NCBI GenBank assembly: GCA_050187875.1
Contig: JBFWXB010000026.1
Coordinates: 5,217 to 69,216 of the forward strand
Direction: 5' to 3'
DNA length: 64,000 nt
Source of the DNA: JAFKKS01 sp050187875
Lineage (GTDB): Bacteria > Pseudomonadota > Alphaproteobacteria > Rhizobiales > Xanthobacteraceae
In this document: positions 44,201 to 53,300 of the stretch, piece after piece
Numbering within the stretch: the first letter of the stretch is position 1
Layout of the letters: each line of letters begins with the position of its first letter
Position numbers and translations under genes: made by a program
The notes under the pieces: model-generated
The model's input: only the letters and a program-made list of their open reading frames with translations
What the model was told of the DNA's origin: nothing
The model's database searches: none

Positions 44201-47200
44201 CGAACTGGTACTGACGCGTTGTCCAGAAAACAGGCAATAGCGTCTTCTGCGGTGCTTTCGGCTTCAAATCGATCGGCACCATCTCGCGCATGACGCGGCG
44301 GCCGTCTCGCGTGCGCGCCAGCATCGTCAGCGGACGCGCCGCCACTTCGTCGACTACTGGCGTCGGATTCTGGCCATTGGTCTGCGGCGACGTGACCGGC
44401 GTCGGAAAGTAATCAGCCCGCCACACGGTCGCGAGGTTTGCGTTGATCCAGTCGGAGAACGGCGGGCGCTTGCCGGATGCGCCGGTCGAGCGGCCAATGA
44501 AGGTCCGCCGGTCGTCCATGAAGAAGAACGGCCGATCTCCGACGAACTGCAAATCCTGGTGCGGTGGCAGCAGGCGATAGGTCCACGGCGTGCGGTCGAG
44601 AACCCGGATGTCCAGCTTGTTGGTGAGCGTCGGCGCAGGATTGCCAGCGATCGAGGCCGGCTCGTTCTCGTTCGACTGAACGGTCGGCAATATCACATTC
44701 GGGAATGTCGGAAACGTCCCATCGAACAAGATCAAGGGCGACGCGGTTTCGGTGAACCACATCCGATCGAACTTCGTGCCGCTCGGGGCGAGTGCGAAAT
44801 TGCGCCGGGCGACCTGTGCGTTCGGCACCGCGGTGACGATCTTGCGGCAGCCGGAGAAACGAAACTCGCCGAACGGATAGGCAATCTGGATATCGCCCGC
44901 GGTCGGCGCGCTACGGTAGTCGCGGCGCAAATATCCACGCACGGAGAGCGTATCGCCAGCAACCAGCGCCTTGAAGGAGAAGAGCTCCGGCCGCACGACG
45001 GGCTTGGGGTCACCCGATGGCGAAGTCGGCGGGGGAGGCAACGATCCTCCCGGATGGCCGCCGCCACCTCCACCGCCGTCCGGAGGAATGCCGTCGCCCA
45101 CGCCGCCGTCGTTGCGGATGCGCGCCATCGCGTTCACTGGCGCACCGACGCGATCGCCGAACAGCACCTTGTCATCGCCCTGATAGGCCATGAAGGTGAC
45201 CGGGTCCGACACCACCTTTCCGCTCCAGCGCCCGCGCTGGTATTCACTCCAGGCGAGCTGGATTTCGAGGTAACGCGCACCGGCGCTCACCTTGCTGCCA
45301 GGCGCCGGCATGACGACCTGCTGCTCCTGCTGCTTCTCGGTGAAGATCGGCCAGATCAGCAAGAGCTTGCCGTTCCACAGCACCGGAATGATGTGATCGC
45401 CTTCGATATCGAGCTCGACTTTTTCCCAGGGCGTCCAGACCTTGGTGTCGCCATCGCGCCGCCGATAGAAATAAGTGCGCGGCGCGTGGAATGTGCGCCC
45501 GAAGACGTGGAGCACCTTATCCTCGTCCTCATAGACGCCGGCGATCTCCAGCCGCGCGATTTGATCGAGCTTTTCCAGGTAATGCGTGAACGCCTGCTCG
45601 GCGGCATCGTCGTCGAGCTCGGCCTGCATCAGCTCGTTTTCGAGGTCCTTGAAGAAGGGCGTCTTGTCGTCACGCAACTCGGGCTCGATCCAATTCTCCG
45701 GATAGAGCCAGATCTTCCGGCTCGCCTCCCAGACGCGGAAGGTTTTCATCCAGCTCCATTGACTCCACTTCGGGTCGTCGATCGCGACGCCCGCCTCCAA
45801 GCCCAAAAGGCAGCGCTGGGCAAAGAGCTGCGTGGAGGCGATCGCCTGTTGGATGCGCGAGGTCAGCTGGCACGCGCTCATCTCGACATCGATCAGGAAA
45901 TGCGCGAAGAGGTCATTGCTGTCGGCCGGGCCGGCGGCAGCGCCCCACAGCTGCGGCCGTGCGACGAGATAGGCGACAAGTGCCAAGCGCTGCTGCTCGC
46001 GCAAGGAATCCTGCAGCGGCGCAGCCAGCGTCTGCCACGTTGCATCGTCATACTTGGCTTTCGCGGCGCTACGCACGGCGGCAGCGACCGCGTCGCTTAC
46101 GCTCGTTTCACACCATTGCCGCGCCACGGCGGCGGGAACGCCGAGGCGTTTCACGGCGCCGATGGCGCGCGCCAAACGCGACACGAGACCGATCCGATAA
46201 TCTTGCGGCAATTGCACCTGCAAGAGGCCGCGGTCGTTCAGGTCTGCGGCAACGCCGATGAGGGTCGCAACATCCTCTTGCGCCCAGCCGAGCCATCGCG
46301 ACAGCGCCTCGGCAAACGCCTGCTTGCCGGCGATCCGGCCCGCATCGTCGGCCGCCGCGCGAATGGCGGTCATCGCGCCGAGGATGCTTTCCACGGCTGC
46401 AGCGTCGAGCGAAAGGTCGCGCGTCACCTGCTGCAATTCGATCAGCGAGAACCAACTCGCGAACGGGACGGGCGTGCTCGACGGGTCGGGTGCGACGGCA
46501 AGCCACGGATTTTCATCGAACAGCCAGTTGATCTGGCTCGCCGGCAGTTTGATCGTCTGAATCACCGACGCGATCTTGAGCAGTTTCTCCAGCGTCTCGA
46601 ACTGCGCCGCGACATTGTCGCGCGCGAGCGCCGGCGCCGCGATCTCGGTCAACGCCAGCAGCCGCTGCTCCGCGCTTTCGCCCCCGTGCATCACGCGCGC
46701 GAGCAGTTGCCCGCAAAGATCGCCCGACAGGCTAAGGGCGGCGGCCGTGCGATCGATGACGATGCTGCGCGCCTGCGCCTGCCGATCAGCCGGCGACGCC
46801 GCCTCGATTGCCGACAAGGCGCCGCGCATGCCTTCGAGCGTTTGCGCGAGCGCGGCATCGGTTGGAACAAACGACGCCGCAGGATTGAAGCGATGGAGGA
46901 GCAGATAGTCGAGCTGGAAAATGTCGAAGCCGGACGCCTGAATGGACTTGACGGTCTCGATAAAGCGCAGCGTGTCCTGCGAATGATCGAGCGCGAAGGG
47001 ATCGATCGCGGTGAGGTCCATCGCGATCAGAAGACTGGCGATCGTGAGGCCGAGCTGGCGAGCCAGGACGGCATGGCGATAGAGCGTAGACAGATTGCCG
47101 AGCGTGAGCTTGCCGTCCGTGCGCGCAATCAGAAGCGCGCGGCTTGCCGGATCGAGGCGGAACGCCGCCTGCAATGCGGCCGCGTGATCGGCGAGGAGCT

Positions 47201-50200
47201 TGTCCGTCGCGGCAAGCTCCTGTCCGTCGGCGCGGAGCCGGAAGGCGTCGTCTTGCGGCTTAAAGACCGACGGGTTGTAGAACAGGCTTTGATAGAGCGA
47301 GGCCGGGTCGGCCGTATCGATCGGCCGCCACAGCGCGAGCGCAATGGCAGACGGTAGACGCAAAGCTGCGATTACAGCTCGCAGATGGTCGATCCTGACC
47401 AGCGTTTCGTTGTTGAGCGCCGGAGTGTTCGTGCCGGCCAGTGCGCCGAGAACGCGGCCAAGCTCGGAGATCGTCCAGTCGAGCTTGCGCCTCAGCCGAA
47501 CGAAGCGATGCAGCCGGTCGAGGATGTCGGCCGTGAGGCCGGCGACCTGAAGCTTCGTCGTGTCGCAGGTGTCGAGCGGCGCGCCGGATTTCGGAACGAT
47601 GGAGGCGGCGCCGCCTGGATTGACAAAGCCTGTAGCGAGGGCTGCATCGAGGTCTGCGTAACTCAAGCCGGATCGATCCAAGAAATCCTGCACGGATTGC
47701 AGCGCGGCGAGAGCCGTGCCGCCCCAGAAATCCTCCGGCTGCCGCGGTGGTGTGAGCGCCTCGCCGACGACGATCTTGCGCTCGACATCGGTCAGCCCTA
47801 AGCGCTCGGCGGCAAGCAGAATGATGTGAGGATCATTCGCGTCGAAGGTGGCCGGTAGCGGGATCAGCGCGTCGATGAAGTCACGGCGCGATACGCCGAG
47901 ATGGGCGAGGAAGACTCGGGCTTCCGCGCTCGACAAGTCGAACGGCAGACCCCATGGATAAACGGCGCGGCCGAGTTCGGCGTACGCCTCCGCATTCCGG
48001 TATTGCGGAGTTGCGCGTCGTTCGCTCGACGACCCCGTCGTCTGGCGGCTGCGTGTCGCGACCTTGAGGCCGGTCGCATCCCTGACGATGCCGTAAGCGA
48101 AGGCGTCATCCTGGATGCGCCATCGCCTGCCATCTTCGAGCGTTTCGATTCGCGCCGACGGGTGCAGGGGCGGCGCAAATGCGGCCGACAGCGCCGCTGT
48201 CGTCAGGGGTCCGGAGAGGTCGGGCTCCAGCGTAGCCGCCAAGGCAAACGGTGCAAAGGCCGCCGGCGGCGCCACCGCATTCTCCAGGACCTCGTTGACG
48301 ATGTCGATGAGCGGCAATGTCGTATTGGTATTCTCGCAAGTCAGCTCGATCTCGCCGAGATCGGGACGGCGCGCGAAGAGCGCGGGCCGCGCGCCGCGAT
48401 CCCCGAGGAAACGAAGCGCATCGACGAGATAGGCCGCGGCCCCGTGCGCGGAGGCGCAATCCTGACACGCGCAGAAATCGAAGGTGCCGAACAGGGTTTC
48501 CCAGTCCGGGATGCTATCCTGCGCCAACTCCTTCTGCTTTTGCGTATCGATGGTCGGCAGCGCGCGCAGGCTTGTGCGATTGAAGGCACTGCCATTCTCT
48601 CCGACCAGCGCCAACGCCAACGCCGCACGGCGGGACGCCTTGGCGTGGATTTCGGCGGCGCGCGCGGGAGGTAGCGCGTCCTTGTATTGATCGGCGAAGG
48701 CCGTGGGAGACATGCGCGCGATCTGCTGTGCGGAACCCAAATCCTTGAGCGCGATGGCCTCGCCTGCATTGCTGGTGAGACGATAGAGCCGCTGCAGCGA
48801 CTGCAGCTGGTGTTGATCGCCTTCGTTCAACGACTGCCCGGCCGGCAGGGATTTGAAGAACTGCGGCGGGTAGGTCGTTCGCAGGTCATAGGTCGGGTTT
48901 GCCTTGAGGAAGGTCGCAATCGGCGAAGCGCCCAGCCGCTCGGCAAAGAATGACGTGGGGAACGCCACCTCCACCTGATCGACGAGTGTGCGGGCATAAT
49001 TGTCGGCCTTCTCGGTGGCGTCGGCGCCGGGCGTTTCGGGCGGCACGCTCACGCCCTGCGTCGCGATCAGCGATTTCCAATCGTCCACGCTGAGGCGGAC
49101 GAGATCGGACGCCTGGCGGATGTCCTGGCGCGCACGCAGTGCCGCGACTAACGGAGTGTTGTTGTTGGTGAGCGCGCCGAGTTGCACGGTGAATTTGAGA
49201 TCAGCGGCGCGACTTGCCCAAGCGGGGTCGGCTTCCAGCTGCTTCCAGAAAATCGCCGGATCCTGGCTCTGTTTCACATATTTGCCGACAAGCGCATTGA
49301 GGTCGTTGGCATCGAGAATGCGGCCGAGCAGCGGCTGCAATGGCGCAGCATTGGTTGTCTCGACGTCGGGCAGATAGTCCTCGATCTTCTTGTCGCCGAT
49401 CTGCTTCGGCACGGCGCCGCGCGCGACAGCCACCGTAAGCGCGTCGCTACGCGTGCGCGCATCACTCCGCCGCAAAGCGTCGCCGTCTGCCGGCAGGCCC
49501 TGATCGAGCAGCGCGTAGAACACCGGCGCGGGAATCTTCGCATCCCGCTCCATCTGGTGCGCTTGCACCAGCGCGGCGACCTGCTCGGACGGATAGCCGC
49601 TTTGCGCCGCCAGCATGCTCACGTCGTAGCGCCCATCGCCCTCGGTGAGGTCGGCGATATTGCGGCTGCCGAGGAGCGGCTTGAGATCGGCCTCTATCCG
49701 TTCGAAATCCGAGCGTGGCGGCTGCGCCGCCGCGGCCACTTGGAAATCGACGACCTCAAGCGGACCCGCATCGGTGAGGATGCTCGCGCCGCTCGGCTCC
49801 GTTTCTACGACGGCGTCGCCACTCAGGACGGCGACGCGGATATCGACCGGACCCGTATTATCCGCCGGCGGTGTGTAAGAAATGACGTAGGAGCCGTCTT
49901 TCGCTTCGATCGGCGATTTCCCGGCGACCTGCTCGCCCGCCGGCGTTTGCCGGTACACTTGCACGAAGCCGGCCGCGAACGGCATCGCGTCCGCATCGCG
50001 CACGACGCCACGCACGACGCGCGCCTGCGTATCCAAGGCGCCAAGCCGCGCATTGATCACGCGCACGGTCGCGGCGTCGATGACGCCGCTCGCTGGGACA
50101 TTGAGCTCGGCCTGGAGCGCTTTGACGACCGCCGCCGTCTCCGGGCCGAAGACGCGCGACGTACGCTCCGCCGCCGAGACGTCCCGCCCGAGGGCTTGCA

Positions 50201-50276
50201 GCGCTTGCTGAACCTGTGCGACGTCATCACCGCGCGTGCCGAGGGAAAGCTGACCGGACGAGATTTGCAGGCGCAT
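41274..50276 (-). CDS. Tc toxin subunit A (TcA-like), with peptidoglycan-binding-like N-terminus
   Basis: A 3000-residue homologue of the pore-forming, receptor-binding TcA subunit. Residues 3-68 look like a peptidoglycan-binding PG_binding_1 domain (SLGTRGDDVAQVQQALQALG), about 75-160 like a carboxypeptidase-regulatory beta domain. Then come a long helical shell, a Gly/Pro-rich loop at about 1735-1770, the TcA hallmark YNWELFFHIPLLIASRL (about 2090), coiled coils and an Ala/Gly hydrophobic segment (about 2460-2540) matching the pore-forming region, and the TcB-binding end (RDERYLPFEGGGAISRW, about 2822). It has no signal peptide. ATG at 50274-50276 has AAGGAGG upstream, 67 bp after the TcBC stop. 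Typical TcA proteins are about 2300-2500 aa, so this one is long. Confidence 0.88.
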   Translation of the reverse strand: MRLQISSGQLSLGTRGDDVAQVQQALQALGRDVSAAERTSRVFGPETAAVVKALQAELNVPASGVIDAATVRVINARLGALDTQARVVRGVVRDADAMPFAAGFVQVYRQTPAGEQVAGKSPIEAKDGSYVISYTPPADNTGPVDIRVAVLSGDAVVETEPSGASILTDAGPLEVVDFQVAAAAQPPRSDFERIEADLKPLLGSRNIADLTEGDGRYDVSMLAAQSGYPSEQVAALVQAHQMERDAKIPAPVFYALLDQGLPADGDALRRSDARTRSDALTVAVARGAVPKQIGDKKIEDYLPDVETTNAAPLQPLLGRILDANDLNALVGKYVKQSQDPAIFWKQLEADPAWASRAADLKFTVQLGALTNNNTPLVAALRARQDIRQASDLVRLSVDDWKSLIATQGVSVPPETPGADATEKADNYARTLVDQVEVAFPTSFFAERLGASPIATFLKANPTYDLRTTYPPQFFKSLPAGQSLNEGDQHQLQSLQRLYRLTSNAGEAIALKDLGSAQQIARMSPTAFADQYKDALPPARAAEIHAKASRRAALALALVGENGSAFNRTSLRALPTIDTQKQKELAQDSIPDWETLFGTFDFCACQDCASAHGAAAYLVDALRFLGDRGARPALFARRPDLGEIELTCENTNTTLPLIDIVNEVLENAVAPPAAFAPFALAATLEPDLSGPLTTAALSAAFAPPLHPSARIETLEDGRRWRIQDDAFAYGIVRDATGLKVATRSRQTTGSSSERRATPQYRNAEAYAELGRAVYPWGLPFDLSSAEARVFLAHLGVSRRDFIDALIPLPATFDANDPHIILLAAERLGLTDVERKIVVGEALTPPRQPEDFWGGTALAALQSVQDFLDRSGLSYADLDAALATGFVNPGGAASIVPKSGAPLDTCDTTKLQVAGLTADILDRLHRFVRLRRKLDWTISELGRVLGALAGTNTPALNNETLVRIDHLRAVIAALRLPSAIALALWRPIDTADPASLYQSLFYNPSVFKPQDDAFRLRADGQELAATDKLLADHAAALQAAFRLDPASRALLIARTDGKLTLGNLSTLYRHAVLARQLGLTIASLLIAMDLTAIDPFALDHSQDTLRFIETVKSIQASGFDIFQLDYLLLHRFNPAASFVPTDAALAQTLEGMRGALSAIEAASPADRQAQARSIVIDRTAAALSLSGDLCGQLLARVMHGGESAEQRLLALTEIAAPALARDNVAAQFETLEKLLKIASVIQTIKLPASQINWLFDENPWLAVAPDPSSTPVPFASWFSLIELQQVTRDLSLDAAAVESILGAMTAIRAAADDAGRIAGKQAFAEALSRWLGWAQEDVATLIGVAADLNDRGLLQVQLPQDYRIGLVSRLARAIGAVKRLGVPAAVARQWCETSVSDAVAAAVRSAAKAKYDDATWQTLAAPLQDSLREQQRLALVAYLVARPQLWGAAAGPADSNDLFAHFLIDVEMSACQLTSRIQQAIASTQLFAQRCLLGLEAGVAIDDPKWSQWSWMKTFRVWEASRKIWLYPENWIEPELRDDKTPFFKDLENELMQAELDDDAAEQAFTHYLEKLDQIARLEIAGVYEDEDKVLHVFGRTFHAPRTYFYRRRDGDTKVWTPWEKVELDIEGDHIIPVLWNGKLLLIWPIFTEKQQEQQVVMPAPGSKVSAGARYLEIQLAWSEYQRGRWSGKVVSDPVTFMAYQGDDKVLFGDRVGAPVNAMARIRNDGGVGDGIPPDGGGGGGGHPGGSLPPPPTSPSGDPKPVVRPELFSFKALVAGDTLSVRGYLRRDYRSAPTAGDIQIAYPFGEFRFSGCRKIVTAVPNAQVARRNFALAPSGTKFDRMWFTETASPLILFDGTFPTFPNVILPTVQSNENEPASIAGNPAPTLTNKLDIRVLDRTPWTYRLLPPHQDLQFVGDRPFFFMDDRRTFIGRSTGASGKRPPFSDWINANLATVWRADYFPTPVTSPQTNGQNPTPVVDEVAARPLTMLARTRDGRRVMREMVPIDLKPKAPQKTLLPVFWTTRQYQFANFHHPYVCEFVKALRRQGLPGLLSLDSQEAADPASFDAYQPQPRVLKAYPIDEVEFAAGGAYEIYNWELFFHIPLLIASRLSSNQRFEDAQRWFHFIFDPTGASGGSVPQRYWHTKPFFDRLSSDYEAESVKAIEELIAQGPPDALKAAVEVWRNDPFNPHAIARLRTTAYQKTVVMKYVDNLVAWADQLFRADTLETINEAAQLYVLAAEILGRRPEIIERNINRVPETFNSLEPRLGALGNALQDIELLIGDSDDEAPVSPPSPSPDLPDMAPYFPVPVNDKLLGYWDTIGGRLFNIRHCMNIEGQVRQLPLFEPPIDPALLVRARAAGLSIGEVLSDISVSLPNQRFETIAQKASEMAVEVRNLGAALMAALEKRDTEALSTLRSGQELRMLQAVRDVRVAQVDEAEANITALERSRDIAQARKTFYESRETLNALELTSLVLLGASALPIEIAAHLRVLAGLVQRIGNVKVGSPTTAGIEVGGYFIGVGVEEAAIALDAAASILNISSQVIGRTADHGRRKEEWDLQAQLATIELKQIDQQLAAAQIRRAMAEADLRNHDRQIDDARDTDDFLRSKFTSQDLYDWTIGKMSGLYFQSYQLAYDLAKRAEMCMQHELGMTYGETSIIRFGYWDSLKKGLMAGDHLAHDLKRLEVAYLDGNIREYELTRHVSLLGVAAGQLIALKETGTCEFEIPEWLFDLDTPGHFMRRLKTVSVTIPCVTGPYTTIHCKATLLKSAYRRTADIAAGYNRRPADDPSGPDERFVDDRKILESIVTSSGQSDSGLFETQGRDERYLPFEGGGAISRWRLELPMQFKTFDYNTISDVILHLRYTARDGGEALRTAAAAAVATTLSNATSGVLVRMFSLRHEFPSEWARFASASATGTSSITVDLSAKRFPYFTKGRTIAVSNAEPIVRSTAGPGQTGIAPGNAADPAAGAWSGQGAPGAWTVATSIDPKRVDDIFVLLAYSLR

Positions 50277-50343
50277 CGTGAGCCTCCTTCTTTCCCTCAA
50301 AAATCACTGCGGATAATCGTCGCCCGTAAATCCTGTTCGGCCA

Positions 50344-53300
50344 TTAGTCCCCCCAAGGGGCGATCGGCATACTGTCGAGCAGTTGCCTCGCCTGCTCTGT
50401 AATCTTCAATGTCGTTTCCTGGCCCGTCAGCACCGCGCCGAGATGCGTCGCGCCCTGATGCTCGGCCCATTCGTGCGCGAGGATCGCATCCACGCGCGTC
50501 TCGAGATTGGCGGCATTCCACTCCGGCCAATGTGGCGTGTTGCTCAAAATTCCGGAATCGATCCAGATTGCTCCCGGCCCGCCACCCGAGGGCCGTATGT
50601 TGTTGCCGACCTTATTGCCGACCGCGAACGGTTGCTGAACGTTCTTCGGTATGCCGAGTTCGTCCATACGCTGGCGGATCGCGTTATCGAGACGCTCCCT
50701 TTCCGCGAGCGAGAGAGGTACGGTCGGAGCCCATCCCAAGTCGGCCATCGCGCCAGCAGCGAGCGCATCGGCTTCCGCCTGGAGCGCGGCAGCGTTCTTG
50801 ACGTGCTTGAATCCCATTCCGACATAGGTGAACGGGCTTCGCGGATCGTATTTCGCGCCGATGATATCGGCGGCGAGCTTGGTCAGCAGCGCGACCCGTG
50901 TATAGCGATCGAGATCGAGCTGCGAATTCGGCACGGGCCCGTTGGTCAAAAACTCGATGTGGCAGCCCGCGCAGCCATGCCCGGCCTCCCAAATCTCCGC
51001 CTCTTTGGTGTAGCCGGCCATCGCGTAATCAAGCGCGCGCGGATTGCGATAGAACTGCCGCGGCCCCTTCGCATGCCACCGCGTGCCGGCTGACGAAATC
51101 TCGCCGGGATTGGGATCGAGCAGCATCTCGGGGACTTCGTAGACAGCCTCGTCGAGGAAATCCAAGATCGGGATGCCGTTGTTGAGGATGATCGACACTT
51201 TCTTGTTGTCGATCGGCTTGATGGTTTTGAAATCGTCGTCGGAGTAGGCGAACGTCCCCGGCTCATACTGAAAGAAGATGACACCGGGGCTCGATTTGTA
51301 CGTCCATCCGTTCTGGAAATTCGAATTGAGCGCCGGTTGCTTGCCGTCGCGGTCGAGCAGCAGAACGGGAGAATTGTTAGCGTAGACATAGAGGTTGGGA
51401 CCGCCGTCGATGCCCTTCGGGTCGGTGCTGACCCAGCGGCCGAGCCACGGCGCGTAGTAGCGCGCGCCGTGATACTGCAGCCCGCTCTCCTCGTCGCGTT
51501 CCTTGCCGATATAGCGATAGCGCCGCGGCGTTTCGGTTTGCGACCGCACCGCCTGGAAGGAGCTGCAGCCGAACGGCGTGTACTCCTCGTACGAGATCAC
51601 CTGCGCGAGGTGATCGAGCTCGAGAACCGCCGAACCCAATTGGTTGGTGAACTGATAGCGGATCAGCCGCTGCGCCGAAGCGTCCGCGCCCTGCGTGCGC
51701 GTCTCGATGGAGGCGACGCGCTGGGCATCGTCGGTGATGTGCAACGTTTCGCGCACCAGCGGATCGGCGCCTTCGCGTCGATAGACCTCGAAACCCTTCA
51801 AATAGATGCGCTGCTCCCTGAGGTCGCCGGAAGCCGCTTCCGTGACCTTGCGCACACGCTGGCCGCTCGCATCATAGACGTACCAGGTTCGCTCGCCCGC
51901 TCGCGCGACACCGTCTCCATCGTCCGCATTCACGGCCTGGCGCTGCGTCATCCGCAGCTGGTTGCGGAAATCCCATTGCATGGCTTGCAGCTGCGGCATC
52001 CGCAGCATGTTGCCGTGCGCGTCGTAACCGTCGCCGTTGACGCTATAAGTCTCGGGCGTGGCAATCGTCGTGCTCGTGAGCCGATTGCTTCGCTTCGCCG
52101 GCTCGAGTTGGCTCGTCTCGTCGCACGCATAGACCCGCGTCCAGCCGGGGTTGAGCGGATCGCTGCCGCGATGCGCCACCTGCGCGAAATTCCCGGCGGC
52201 GTCGTAGGCGTATCGCTCGACGTAGCGCCCCATGGCATTGCCGTCGCTGGCGGACAGCAGGATGCCGATACGCGTACGGTCGTTGTAGCTTCCGGGCGCC
52301 GGCGTGCCGCTGACCTGGCCGAGATGCTCGCGTCCGCTCGCCTCGATGAGCCGATAGGTGGCGTCGTAGGCATAGTCCGCACTCGGCTCGATGCGGCGAT
52401 TGCGGAAGTAGATGGTCTGCTGCGCGTCGTCGCGGATGTGCGTGATGTTGCCCTTCGGGTCGTAGGTATAGGTCAGGTTCTGAATCTGGCAGCCCGGCCA
52501 GCCGGCCGCAGGGGTCTGCGGGCAGTCATCGGGAAACTGCGCGGGATCGCGGCGGGTGATGATGCTGGTCAAACGGGACGTCAGCCGGTCGAACGCGTAA
52601 TCCGTGGTGACGCCGTTGCCGTACTCAATGCGCGTGCGCCGCCCCTTCGCGTCATAGTCGACATTGCCGACAAACACCGTCGTTGCCGCCTCGCCGCGCA
52701 GATTCGCTTCGATGCTCTCCAGCAGATTGTCTTCGTTGAACGTCTGGCGAACGACGCTCGCATCCGACGCGGTCACTTCAATCGGCCGGTTGAGTGCATC
52801 GAAGCGGCTGCTACTGACGTAAATATCCGTTTCGAGCGGGACGCTGGCCGACCAGTCGATCACGGTCTTGTAGTCCTGCGCCAACTGGCGGCGGCTCGTC
52901 AGGACATTGCCCTTGAAGTCGTAATCATCCGCGGTCGCGACACCCGCCTGGTCGAACTGCTGGATCGGTTTGCCGCGCGCATTGTGCGCTTCGGCATCCG
53001 GAAGGCCCTCGCCGTACGCGGTACGCCCGACCAGGCGCTCCGGCCCGTCGCCTTCGCGCAGAAACACGTCGGTTGGGCGCTGGAGCGGGTCGTACACCGT
53101 GCGGACGCGATTGCCGCGGCTATCCCACGCATAGGCCGGCTGGCCGAGAACATTGGCCAAGGCCCGACGCTCGCCCGCTTCCATGCTGGCCGAATGGATG
53201 CGGTTTCCCAGGATGTCATAGTCGTACTGCGCGATCAGCCGATCGGCAGCATCGAAGACCTGCCGCTGGTTGCCTTCGATATCGAAGGCAACACGCACGG

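Noticed and set aside
44559..47357. A 932-codon plus-strand open frame inside the TcA gene
   Set aside because: TcA motifs continue unbroken on the other strand; the frame has no recognisable motif.
50965..50985. CAGCH in the TcC tail as a c-type heme motif
   Set aside because: The protein has no signal peptide, and heme attachment needs a periplasmic location; a single CxxCH in a cytoplasmic toxin is more likely structural, metal-binding or chance.
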